Below, piece by piece: positions 39,137-47,441 of a DNA stretch of 64,000 bases; positions within the stretch are counted from its first letter, which is position 1, and each line of letters starts with the position of its first letter. The notes under the pieces were generated by a model. It had not been told where the DNA came from and searched no databases. It saw only the letters and a program-made list of their open reading frames with translations. Position numbers and translations under genes: made by a program. This DNA is from Drosophila miranda (lineage: Eukaryota; Arthropoda; Insecta; Diptera; Drosophilidae). The DNA is taken from NCBI RefSeq assembly GCF_003369915.1, contig NC_046675.1, positions 14,818,001-14,882,000 on the forward strand, read 5' to 3'.

Positions 39137-39182
39137 CGTTGTGTCTGTCAGTGGGGATTATTATTCAGATCAGATCGCCAGC

Positions 39183-39740
39183 ATGAGAGCCATAGCGCTG
39201 TGGAGTTGGACCCTTTTGGCCATTTGTGGCATAGTCTCCCTGGGAAGTGCTTCCAAGCCTACTAGTCCACTGGAGCAAGTTCTAGCTTCACCTCTTCAGT
39301 CGGCATCAGTTCCAGTGGAACCAAGTGCAAGAGTCTCCGCCCCAGCAGCATCCATCAGCAGTTCCACTCCGTCGAAATCTTCGTCAGCGGCCACTGGCAA
39401 CACTAGCAACAATGCAGCCAAAAAGAAGGCACCGGCCAGCAGGAGCGAGATCATTATAAAGAGGGTCCATTTAACCTTGGGCAAGGGCGCTAGCTATGAA
39501 GAAATTAAGGCCAGCGTACAGAGGGCTCCCAAGGGTCCTCGAATAGAAGTTATTTACTATAATGACGAAGAAGTTGTCTCGACTGATTTCCTGAGCGATC
39601 CTCAGTCTTCAGTTTTTGAACACAATTCTGGCATACTGCTTAACGACAAATTCGTCAAATTAATTTCTTGGTATGACAATGAGTTCGGCTACTCGAACCG
39701 CATCGTGGATTTGGTCAAGTATATGCAAAACAAAGATTGA
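39183..39740 (+). CDS. Chimeric secreted protein with GAPDH C-terminal domain
   Basis: An open single-exon gene of 185 residues. Residues 1-24 ([20 protein letters not shown]...) are a signal peptide. Residues 25-90 are Ser/Ala/Pro-rich, ending in a glue-like [13 protein letters not shown]. From about residue 95 to the end the protein aligns with the C-terminus of glyceraldehyde-3-phosphate dehydrogenase: [47 protein letters not shown] and the terminal KYMQNKD. The NAD-binding fold and the catalytic Cys (SCTTNC) are absent, so it cannot be a GAPDH enzyme. The frame is fully open through the captured part, and its codons are not strongly GC-ending as expected for GAPDH, suggesting an old capture that has been kept. 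A TATA box lies at 39129 and AATAAA at 39880. The start is chosen at the signal-peptide Met. Expression is unproven. Confidence 0.9.
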   Translation: MRAIALWSWTLLAICGIVSLGSASKPTSPLEQVLASPLQSASVPVEPSARVSAPAASISSSTPSKSSSAATGNTSNNAAKKKAPASRSEIIIKRVHLTLGKGASYEEIKASVQRAPKGPRIEVIYYNDEEVVSTDFLSDPQSSVFEHNSGILLNDKFVKLISWYDNEFGYSNRIVDLVKYMQNKD

Positions 39741-39879
39741 AAATAATACTTGCAAAAATATTAGCATAATAGCGTGATCCGGGACCGAAACACTACCGAG
39801 AGGAAAAAAATGTGAAGCAGCAATTTTGCAAAATTATAAATACATATGTATGTATGTATAAATATGATTATTATTATTA

Positions 39880-39885
39880 AATAAA
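39880..39885 (+). terminator. Poly(A) signal of the GAPDH-chimera gene
   Basis: AATAAA 140 bp after the stop; a second AATAAA follows at about 39900. Confidence 0.6.
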
Positions 39886-40351
39886 GTTTCACGCTGTTAA
39901 ATAAAAGAATGAGATCCGCTAGAAGGAGGAACCACTGGAGACAGAACCAATGATCTGTGGACATCAAGAAATAACGATCATATTTTTGATCATTCTTCTC
40001 CCATTCCCATCGCGGAATCTTCAATTTCACATTCTTTTCCATTAGTTGGGATGGGACATTGATCTGATGAACGGGATCTCTCTCGAGATCTCTCTAATCT
40101 TTCATAGGAAATATGTACATTCCAGTGGCCTTCACTTTCAATCTGTTTAACCGTGCTTTTCAGACATTTTAATTCTCCACATCGTCCATTATAATACAAA
40201 TAATATGCTGAGCCATTGCAAGCACAAAAGTATATTCAACTTTAAGGATAAACAGCAAAGTGGGACTCTACGCAAATTTCTATACAAATATTACGATAAC
40301 TAAAGTATACTTCTTCAGCTTGGTGGTGCCTAATAAATTGTAAGATAAGTC

Positions 40352-40358
40352 TATAAAG
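40352..40358 (+). promoter_or_regulatory. TATA box of the porin-chimera gene
   Basis: TATAAAG, 64 bp before the ATG at 40416; the downstream TTCAGATCA resembles the segment before the GAPDH-chimera ATG. Confidence 0.65.
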
Positions 40359-40415
40359 GGAATGCATCTGGCAGATTGTTGTTCAGATCAGCCTTAGCTG
40401 TGCAAAGAAGTCACT

Positions 40416-40812
40416 ATGGGAGCCATAACCATGTGGAGTTCGACATTTCTGGTTATTTGTGGGATGGCCCTTGGCAACGCTGCGAACATTCCAGTGGTTC
40501 CCACTTTAAGTGTCACTAATTCAACAGTAGACAGTTCCAGCACCAGTTTTCCAACGGATATCAGCATTAATCTGATTGGTCCCTTGATCAACGCTTCTGC
40601 CGTGCTGGGGCCCAGTGGACTATTGGCCAAACAACTTTGCCCTTGGTTACAGCACCGCTGACTTTGTCCTGCACACAGCCGTGAACGATGGCCAGGATCT
40701 CAGAGGCTCCATGTTCGTACGTCCTTCGGACCATCCAATTGGGTAGGAGTCAATGGCCTTCGGCAGCAACAATACCAAATTTGCCCTTGGCGCCAACTAT
40801 TTTTTGCACAAG
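40416..40812 (+). pseudogene. Chimeric secreted gene with porin/VDAC fragment, broken
   Basis: The paralogue next to the GAPDH chimera. It starts at a Met with a similar signal peptide (MGAITMWSSTFLVICGMALG) and a short Ser/Thr linker. The continuing frame aligns with mitochondrial porin (VDAC) beta strands: DISINLIGPLINASAVLG. Between about 40615 and 40636 some dozen codons appear missing and the frame shifts; the original frame stops at 40661. In the next frame porin similarity continues: NNFALGYSTADF, VLHTAVNDGQ, then a stop at 40744-40746, then FGSNNTKFALGANY to about 40812. So the locus once joined a secretory leader to the C-terminal half of a beta-barrel channel and has since decayed. 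The short 81-residue product could still be made, but a functional channel could not. Confidence 0.85.
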
Positions 40813-41385
40813 GGTTTTTTGGATTCAAAATTTCCTATGGCATAGTTTCATCTGAATAATCAGCTTACAACAAAGAAGGAATTCTGGGAAAGGGGAAACA
40901 ATGTAAACTCTGTAATACAAAACGATTCTCTAGAATAATGGCATTTATATTTGCGAATCTTATTAAACAATTTCATAAATATCTAGACAAATAAGAAAAT
41001 CGTTTTCTAAGAATGAATCTTACTTCATGGAATGTTTTCCAGTAGTTCCCTGAATTCTTCTGTTTTCTTTAAATTGTGTTCTTAAAACTTTGCTTCAATT
41101 ATATCCTATGACAAATCTGAAAGTAAATCATTACTTGATATCCAATAGTTATGCAATAGTTTGAATTAAACCATATCACAGGTTCCCCTTTGCTAATGAA
41201 ATCACTCAGATCGCCATAGGTGTGTTAAGCAATAGGAACCCCAAAGAGGCTTTTTCCAACATTTTTGTCCGAACTATATTGAAACAGTTCATCACTGTAT
41301 TATAATTTCCTGCTAACTCAATCAGCAAATCGCAGATTATTTATTGATAAAGAAATCCCGCTGTCATAAAAATATGTGCTAACGG
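40813..41385. other. Noncoding
   Basis: AT-rich spacer between the porin chimera and a cystatin relic. No gene seen. Confidence 0.6.
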
Positions 41386-41690
41386 GTGACTTCTGTCTGT
41401 TGGGCCTGATAGTCATGAGCTGTATACGCCCGGGGCCAAGGAAGAGACAATCGCAGTTTTACACTCAGACCTGGCCCAACTAAACACAGGAGGTGGTTCC
41501 AGCTACAAGTCCTAGTGGATGTCTATAAATACATTTATATAATTCTTTTATTCCCTGAATGTGACGCAAGTTACGAGACAAACTGTGGATGGAACTCTCT
41601 ATAGGCTCTATATGCTGCAGCCGTGGCTCAAGGTGAATGATAATAGCATCAATGTTAAGGATCTATATATTTTTTATCTGTCCTAAAATC
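41386..41690 (+). pseudogene. Cystatin pseudogene, plus strand
   Basis: A relic of the type-1 cystatin family on the strand opposite to the two intact genes. The first part reads as a leader (LLGLIVMSC), then after a frame change GAKEETIAVLHSDLAQLN and TGGGSSYK, corresponding to TTLSQLATGDGPTYK of the intact gene. Following an intron-like gap, 41559-41680 reads LNVTQVTRQTVDGTLYRLYM then LQPWLKVNDNSINVK. About 19 residues between the QxVxG region and the PW loop are missing, including the first conserved Cys, and the inhibitory QVVAG has become QTVDG. The frame is interrupted, so no inhibitor is expected. Confidence 0.75.
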
Positions 41691-41771
41691 TTTGTCTATT
41701 TAAATGATCCTCTAGAAAACTTATCCCTTTAATGATTGTCATTTAATTTCAGAAGCTCGGCTATTTATTTT

Positions 41772-42313
41772 TATACCCGATACCCAAAATGAGTATAGAG
41801 GTATATTAGATTTGTGCGTCCAGAAGGAAGCGTTTCCGACCCGATAAAGTACATATAGTCTTGATCAGCATCAATAGCCGAGTCGATTGAGCCATGTCTG
41901 TCCGTCCGTCCATCCGTCGGTCCCTATAAGCGCCTAATGCTCAGAGACTATAAGAGCTAGAGCAACGAGTTATCCAGACTTCTGTAATATGTCACGGTTA
42001 CAAGTATATTTCGAAATTTCGCCCCGCCCCCTTCCGTCCCAACAAAGGACGAAAATCTGTGGTATCTACAATTTGAAAGATACGAGAAAATTAAAAACAC
42101 ACAATCATAGAGAATGACCATATCTAGCTTGCCGAATCTGGATCAGATCGGATCATTATTATAGCCAAAAGGAACACATCAGTTTGCAGTGGCTACGCAG
42201 AGCCCGACGACACTTACTGACTGATTTTCTGTCTCTCTCGCACGCACTCTTTGTCGAGTCGTTTAATATTAGCGGCGTCTGCCGGAGGAGAGCCATACTG
42301 ACTATCGGGTATA
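41772..42313. mobile_element. Short noncoding element with 11-bp inverted ends
   Basis: A 542-bp stretch beginning with TATACCCGATA (41772-41782) and ending with its exact inverted copy TATCGGGTATA (42303-42313). It includes a GTCCGTCCGTCC-type run near 41900 and phrases such as GACTATAAGAGCTAGAGCAACGA that I associate with a dispersed repeat common in several Drosophila genomes. It encodes nothing. Class is uncertain (MITE-like or Helitron-derived). It lies just upstream of the promoter homology block of the first glue-like gene. Confidence 0.6.
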
Positions 42314-42636
42314 AATGTAGAGCTTATCATTTTTTCAGTACCAAATACAACAACCTCACACGAAAATCTTGTTTGAATTTAACATCTGGCCCATCAACCA
42401 GCTTTCTCGCAGAAGCAGGGGTTAATAAAGGCTCTCTTAAGAGTTGAAATTAGAGCCAAATCTCTTTAAGCAATATTAACATACTAAAAGTATTTCAAAA
42501 AACTTGTGCACATGTTTGTATCTGCCAATATTTGGTGAACTCTTTGCAAATAATCGATAAAAGTGAAATTCGGTAGAAGCAGCTGAGCAAATTTACTATC
42601 AGTTTTGGATAAGCGATCTGCTTTGAATCGAATGAC

Positions 42637-42644
42637 TATAAAAG
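42637..42644 (+). promoter_or_regulatory. TATA box of glue-like gene 1
   Basis: TATAAAAG within CGAATGACTATAAAAGGC, 58 bp before the ATG; the flanks are conserved in copies 2 and 3. Confidence 0.75.
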
Positions 42645-42694
42645 GCATTCTATCCAGTGGAACATCTATCAATCGTACAATTGACTTTCTTACA

Positions 42695-43162
42695 ATGAGA
42701 GTCAAATCAACCATCTTCGCCTGGGCCATAGTCCTGTTCGCCTGCCTGCTGAGGAGCAGTGAGGCAGTTACCTGTACCGCCGATCCCACTGTAACAGGAT
42801 GTATTGACTGTGCCACCAGTCCCACCGATGCGGAGTGCGTGGCAGAAGCAGCGGCCGACATCACCACTACTGTGGCTCCCGTAGTATCGACAACTCCGGC
42901 TACCGCTGCGGGCGGTACAACTCCTTCCACTGCAGCCACTGGTGCGACCACCCCTGCGGCTGGTTCCGATGTCGCTGCCACAGACAGCAGCACAAGCAGC
43001 ACCAGCAGCACCAGCAGCACCAGCAGCACCAGCAGCGGCAGCACCAACAATGCGGCTGCCGCCAGGAGGAGGAGGAATCGTCGTCGTCGTCGCCAGCGCG
43101 CCGCTAGGAGAAGGGCAGCCAGGAGGCGCGCAGCCAGGAGGAGGAACAACAGGAGAGGTTAA
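42695..43162 (+). CDS. Glue-like secreted protein 1 (Cys box, mucin-like, Arg-rich tail)
   Basis: A 155-residue single-exon protein. Residues 1-24 are a signal peptide ending in SSEA. A cysteine box CTADPTVTGCIDC...C follows, with the spacing C-x8-C-x2-C-x8-C. The middle is Thr/Ala/Ser-rich, with an STS hexanucleotide repeat (42985-43036), a likely O-glycosylation substrate. The last ~33 residues are mostly Arg with Ala/Asn, ending RRG. The composition resembles salivary glue/new-glue proteins of flies, but I cannot tie it to a named gene. Promoter TATA at 42637; AATAAA at 43221. The ATG at 42695 is chosen because it begins the signal peptide and lies the expected distance from the TATA box; an upstream in-frame ATG at 42605 precedes the TATA box. 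Confidence 0.85.
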   Translation: MRVKSTIFAWAIVLFACLLRSSEAVTCTADPTVTGCIDCATSPTDAECVAEAAADITTTVAPVVSTTPATAAGGTTPSTAATGATTPAAGSDVAATDSSTSSTSSTSSTSSTSSGSTNNAAAARRRRNRRRRRQRAARRRAARRRAARRRNNRRG

Positions 43163-43398
43163 GCGAGAGATATGCATCTCATCCTGAATTTTAGATACCC
43201 TTTCCCAAGGATACAACTTGAATAAACTGACATATTGCATACCTAAATAAGAGTGGGTTTTATTTAGGGTTCTTAAACATTAATCAAAAGGCTACAAAGT
43301 CAATAAAGGCTTTATTGTGCACAAACGAGATTCTACAGAATATTGACACGTGTGCATCCAAATCTTTTACTTGGCTGTGGGTCCTAGGGAATGTTTCG
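42700..43398. repeat. Tandem segmental duplication, copy A
   Basis: About 700 bp, including most of glue-like gene 1 and its 3' flank, is nearly identical to 43873-44571 at a constant offset of 1173 bp. Similarity ends abruptly after GGGAATGTTTCG at 43398. Confidence 0.9.
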
Positions 43399-43800
43399 GA
43401 TCGCATAATTCTAAGCAACAATTCAGGGGATACACTTCTATGCCGACCTATGCTGACAAGATAGGGCCTTGCCGATCGCTGCTATAGGGCTTTATTAAGC
43501 AATATCTACATAAATATGTATCATTTCGTATCATCAAAATCTATCTTCACATACTTTTACGTAACACACTTGATCGTGTGAGTGTGGGAAGACCTGCCCT
43601 ACAAAAACATATCGACCCATTTTCTCTTAAAAGCAATTAACTAAAATCTCTTTTAAATTAGACAAGCACATACAAAGTATCATTCCTCTGTGTATTACTC
43701 GTAGTATATCTTCGATATACGCACTCTCAAAATATAAGAAGAAACCATAATTTGGTTAAAACAACTGTGCAAATTTGCCAATAATCTTTGGATAGGCGGA
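43399..43800. other. Noncoding spacer
   Basis: No gene seen between the end of duplication copy A and the promoter region of copy 2. Confidence 0.6.
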
Positions 43801-43819
43801 GGTTATAGAATCGAATGAT

Positions 43820-43827
43820 TATAAAAG
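43820..43827 (+). promoter_or_regulatory. TATA box of glue-like copy 2
   Basis: TATAAAAG, 48 bp before the ATG at 43868, in the same flank context as copies 1 and 3. Confidence 0.7.
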
Positions 43828-43867
43828 GCAATCTTTGGGAAGATCTCTCATAGACCTTGAGGGCACG

Positions 43868-44335
43868 ATGAGAGTGAGAGCAACCATCTTCGCCTGATCC
43901 ATCGTCCTGTTCGCCTGCCTGCTGAGGAGCAGTGAGGCAGTCACCTGTGCCGCCGATCCCACTGTAACAGGATGTATTGACTGTGCCACCAGTCCCACCG
44001 ATGCGGAGTGCGTGGCAGAAGCAGCGGCCGACATCACCACTACTGTGGCTCCCGTAGTATCGACAACTCCGGCTACCGCTGCGGGCGGTACAACTCCTTC
44101 CACTGCAGCCACTGGTGCGACCACCCCTGCGGCTGGTTCCGATGTCGCTGCCACAGACAGCAGCACAAGCAGCACCAGCAGCACCAGCAGCACCAGCAGC
44201 ACCAGCAGCGGCAGCACCAACAATGCGGCTGCCGCCAGGAGGAGGAGGAATCGTCGTCGTCGTCGCCAGCGCGCCGCTAGGAGGAGGGCAGCCAGGAGGC
44301 GCGCAGCCAGGAGGAGGAACAACAGGAGAGGTTAA
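43868..44335 (+). pseudogene. Glue-like gene copy 2, nonsense in the signal peptide
   Basis: Near-identical to glue-like gene 1 from the Cys box to the stop. The start ATG at 43868 is kept, but codon 10 is TGA (43895-43897) where copy 1 has TGG (Trp), so translation would end after nine residues. Everything downstream is open to the TAA at 44333, with the same Cys box, STS repeat and Arg tail. Loss of function must be very recent, or the downstream part is being refreshed by gene conversion from copy 1; a sequencing error or readthrough is also possible. The first downstream in-frame ATG (44012) follows the Cys box and would give a protein without a signal peptide. Confidence 0.8.
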
Positions 44336-44571
44336 GCGAGAGATGTGAATCTCATCCTGAATTTTAGATACCCTTTCCCAAGGATACAACTTGAATAAAC
44401 TGACATATTGCATACCTAAATAAGAGTGGGTTTTATTTAGGGTTCTTAAACATTAATCAAAAGGCTACAAAGTCAATAAAGGCTTTATTGTGCACAAACG
44501 AGATTCTACAGAATATTGACACGTGTGCATCCAAATCTTTTACTTGGCTGTGGGTCCTAGGGAATGTTTCG
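43873..44571. repeat. Tandem segmental duplication, copy B
   Basis: Partner of 42700-43398, same orientation, no indel seen across the shared part; it includes the 3' flank and poly(A) signal (44394). Confidence 0.9.
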
Positions 44572-44774
44572 AACCAGCGGCCATCGCCACCACACCTGTC
44601 CCGATAACCAGCAGACCTTTTCCGATAAAACGGTCGATGGTCTGGCATAAATACATACGCTTTTAACATTTTTGTTTATTTTTCCTAAAAGTTCCAGGGA
44701 AATAAAAATGTTAAGCCATAGTCAAACCTATAGCTGACAATCTGAATATTTTTTTATTTTTTATTTAGATATGG

Positions 44775-45002
44775 TATATAAGCAAACGTGGGGAGGAGCA
44801 TTCTTCTCGGATTTGGAACTGAAGTATCATTCCAAAATTATTGCAAAGGCGCCCATTGTAGACATCTATAGACATGGCGAAAAGACACGCTTGGACTTCA
44901 AAGAAAAAGCACTCCAAATTTGTTGAATAACACAACAGACGAAATAAACTGGCGTCCAGTGTTTTAGAAACCAGTGAAGATACAGACTCTAATGAAGATT
45001 AA
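44775..45002 (+). other. Possible relic of a small gene
   Basis: TATATAAG at 44775 is followed at 44874 by an ATG opening MAKRHAWTSKKKHSKFVE, one stop at 44928-44930, then a further open stretch ending ETSEDTDSNED and a stop at 45000-45002. The spacing and a basic region are reminiscent of neighbouring genes, but there is no signal peptide or Cys box. It may be chance. Confidence 0.25.
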
Positions 45003-45400
45003 GAGGAATAAAGAATCTTTTTTTAAGGCACACTTTCAGATACTCGTATCTGTGAATTTAATGTGGATTTTCATTTCCCAAAATGCCAATTAAACATCTG
45101 ACAATGATTTGCCAGACTGAAGATGAAAGATAATTCCTTGGGTTACGAATACCTATTATATGATTCTATATTAAAATTGATATTTGTTCCTGACGGACAA
45201 TAAAGAACAATCGCAACTAATAATTTTTGAATGAGTGCGTGTTTATCTTTAAGGATGTACGAGTACTCACTAGTATTGAAACTTCTCTCAGGATATGATA
45301 TTCTATAACCAATAACGAATTCTGCCTAATGTTAATGGTCTCACAGCCACTACCAATAGGGGCCATCTTCAGCCTTCACCGCCGTTCGGACTTTACTAGT
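45003..45400. other. Noncoding
   Basis: No gene seen; from about 45400 the sequence becomes similar to the upstream block of glue-like gene 1. Confidence 0.55.
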
Positions 45401-45674
45401 CAATTTTGAGCATCTGGCCGATCAGCAAGTCTTACTGGAATATTTTCAAGGTGACACAAAAACACCCATCAATTCTCTCTTCACAGATGCTATGATATCG
45501 AAATCTCTTTCAAGTACTCGCACATATCCGTACAATTATGTGTGTTGTTTGTATCTACCAATCGTTGGCGAATTCTCTGCAAATAATCGGGGAAAATAAC
45601 CAAAATTTGTTAGAAACAGCTGCGTAAATTTGCCAATAATCTCTGGATATGCGAAGCTTATAGAATCGAACGAC

Positions 45675-45682
45675 TATAAAAG
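45675..45682 (+). promoter_or_regulatory. TATA box of glue-like gene 3
   Basis: TATAAAAG, 54 bp before the ATG. Confidence 0.75.
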
Positions 45683-45728
45683 GCATGCCCTGGCAACATC
45701 CAACATATCCAACAATCACCAACGCACC

Positions 45729-46178
45729 ATGAAAGTCAGCGCCAATATCTTCGCCTTGGCCATCGTCCTGTTCGCCTGTCTGCTTAGGAGCACTGAGGCA
45801 GTCACCTGTACCGCCGATCCCACTGTAACAGGATGTATTGACTGTACCACCAGTCCCACCGATGCGGAGTGCGTGGCAGAAGCAGCAACCACCAGTACTG
45901 TGGCTCCCTCGACAACGGTAGCCACGACGACTACAGTGGCAACAGATACGGCCACGACAACCACGGCGGCATCCACCACCAGCACGGGCGGGAGGCGCAA
46001 GGTCGTCAGGATCAGCAATCTGCGCTACACCGCAGTGCGTCGTATCCGTGTCAACAGAAGTGGCACCACCATCCGTACCACCAGCCGCAACACCAACCGC
46101 AACCGCAACCTCAACCGAAGACGCGTCAACGTGAGGAATAGGCCCCGCAACGGTAATGTCCGTGTGATTGTCGGCTAG
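45729..46178 (+). CDS. Glue-like secreted protein 3 (Cys box, Thr-rich, basic C-terminal module)
   Basis: A 149-residue protein. The signal peptide (MKVSANIFALAIVLFACLL) and cysteine box CTADPTVTGCIDC...C are almost identical to glue-like gene 1. The middle is Thr/Ala/Val-rich. After GGRR the C-terminus departs completely: RISNLRYTAVRRIRVNRSG, then an Arg/Asn/Thr-rich end instead of the RRR/AARRR tail. The first part of this C-terminus matches the tail of the small gene at 59647 (IKNLTYKVTRKIKVTNKSG), so it is probably the older family tail. TATA at 45675, AATAAA at 46217. The ATG at 45729 follows the TATA box; the upstream in-frame ATGs precede it or lie outside a signal peptide. Secretion is well supported; function is unknown. 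Confidence 0.85.
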   Translation: MKVSANIFALAIVLFACLLRSTEAVTCTADPTVTGCIDCTTSPTDAECVAEAATTSTVAPSTTVATTTTVATDTATTTTAASTTSTGGRRKVVRISNLRYTAVRRIRVNRSGTTIRTTSRNTNRNRNLNRRRVNVRNRPRNGNVRVIVG

Positions 46179-46222
46179 ACATAATATCCATATACATTCA
46201 GATAAAACCGATGGGCAATAAA

Positions 46223-47374
46223 ATAGTTCAAACTTCAAAAATAATTATCATAATCTTTAAATCTATACGCTTGAGCTTAGAATCTGACGGTAGATTGAAA
46301 TCCATATCTCGAAACTGGCTTTCAAGTAGACAATTTCTATATTTGTACATATGCACATGTATGCACCAAAAATTAGGCAAAAATATTGATTTCGTCGATC
46401 TAAAAGCATGCCCTGTGCTGATCGAAGAGTTTAAAAAAGATAAACGTTTTTTAGGATTTGCACCGCCGCACCCGTAGATACATACTCTGTACATATATCT
46501 GTGACTCTGGAATGTCAATTTTCATTTAGGTAATTCAAATTGTATTTCAACGCATTTTCCTTATCGTTATATTTTCTTGTAAAGTTATTGAAAGTTGAAA
46601 AAATATATATTCTCTTTTAGTCTCTATCGATGGAATGATCTCCCATTTACAAATATTCATGCCACGCCCCACTCGGGGGACTATAAGGGCTAAAATTATT
46701 AGATTCGATTACTTTATTCCAAGAACATTTACCTATGTAGATACCACGCCATCTCCATTCTACGTGATTTTTACACGAACTCTACATGGAAATGGCGCCG
46801 AAAGCTATGCTATAAAAAATTGAAATTTTAAGAGTGTTTCGGTAACAAAGTATCTCCGGCAGCAGATTAGGAGTTACATTAAAATATATATCGACAAATG
46901 TGTGAGCGTACATATGTCGCTATTCCTTACGCATTTAATAACTTCTGGAAGGAATTAAGATATTTTCATGAAACAAACTTTTTTGAAAATCTTTCAACAT
47001 GAAGTCTGCACCAGAACATATTCCTGTGATGTCCAAAGGTTTTACAATATATTTTCAAAGTTAAACTTTTTTGTCAGTGCAAAATTTTCTATCCGATGCT
47101 TATATCAAAATTTTTTACAGCTCCCACTCAGAAAATGACTTTTGCCACCTCTGTTCGGGTGATGTCCCACTGTGCGGCGAAGGTTGCGACCCAAAAAAGA
47201 TTCCTTGGGTTCACTTTCGAATTCGAAAAGATGCTGCCGTTCCTACGATAAAGTAAAGTTTTGGCAAGCCTTAGTAATAGATATATTTTAACTTGGGTGG
47301 TATTTACCATCCATTTGTTAGCACAAGTGTGGGCCGTCTAGAAATATAACAATTGAACCTAAAATAGACTCGAC
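46223..47374. other. Mostly noncoding
   Basis: No supported gene. A Cys-containing open stretch at 47120-47256 (CHLCSGDVPLCGEGC) follows an acceptor-like TTTTTTACAG and could be a stray exon or repeat relic; its reverse strand is also open. AT-rich otherwise. Confidence 0.45.
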
Positions 47375-47382
47375 TATAAAAG
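47375..47382 (+). promoter_or_regulatory. TATA box of glue-like gene 4
   Basis: TATAAAAG in CGACTATAAAAGCC, 67 bp before the ATG. Confidence 0.75.
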
Positions 47383-47441
47383 CCGTGGCCACAATAATCT
47401 GGACCATTATCCAAGTCAAATCACTTGAGCCGATACCAACA

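Noticed and set aside
41772-42313. Confident assignment of this repeat to a named Helitron or DINE family
   Set aside because: It resembles a repeat I remember from Drosophila genomes, but I cannot verify the family, so only the inverted ends are claimed.
42484-43149. 221-residue minus-strand frame rich in Leu/Val
   Set aside because: Antisense of glue-like gene 1: its Leu/Ala runs are the reverse complement of the Ser/Thr/Arg repeats.
47120-47256. Cys-containing open stretch as a gene
   Set aside because: No ATG in a good context, no signal peptide, and the reverse strand is equally open; left as unassigned.
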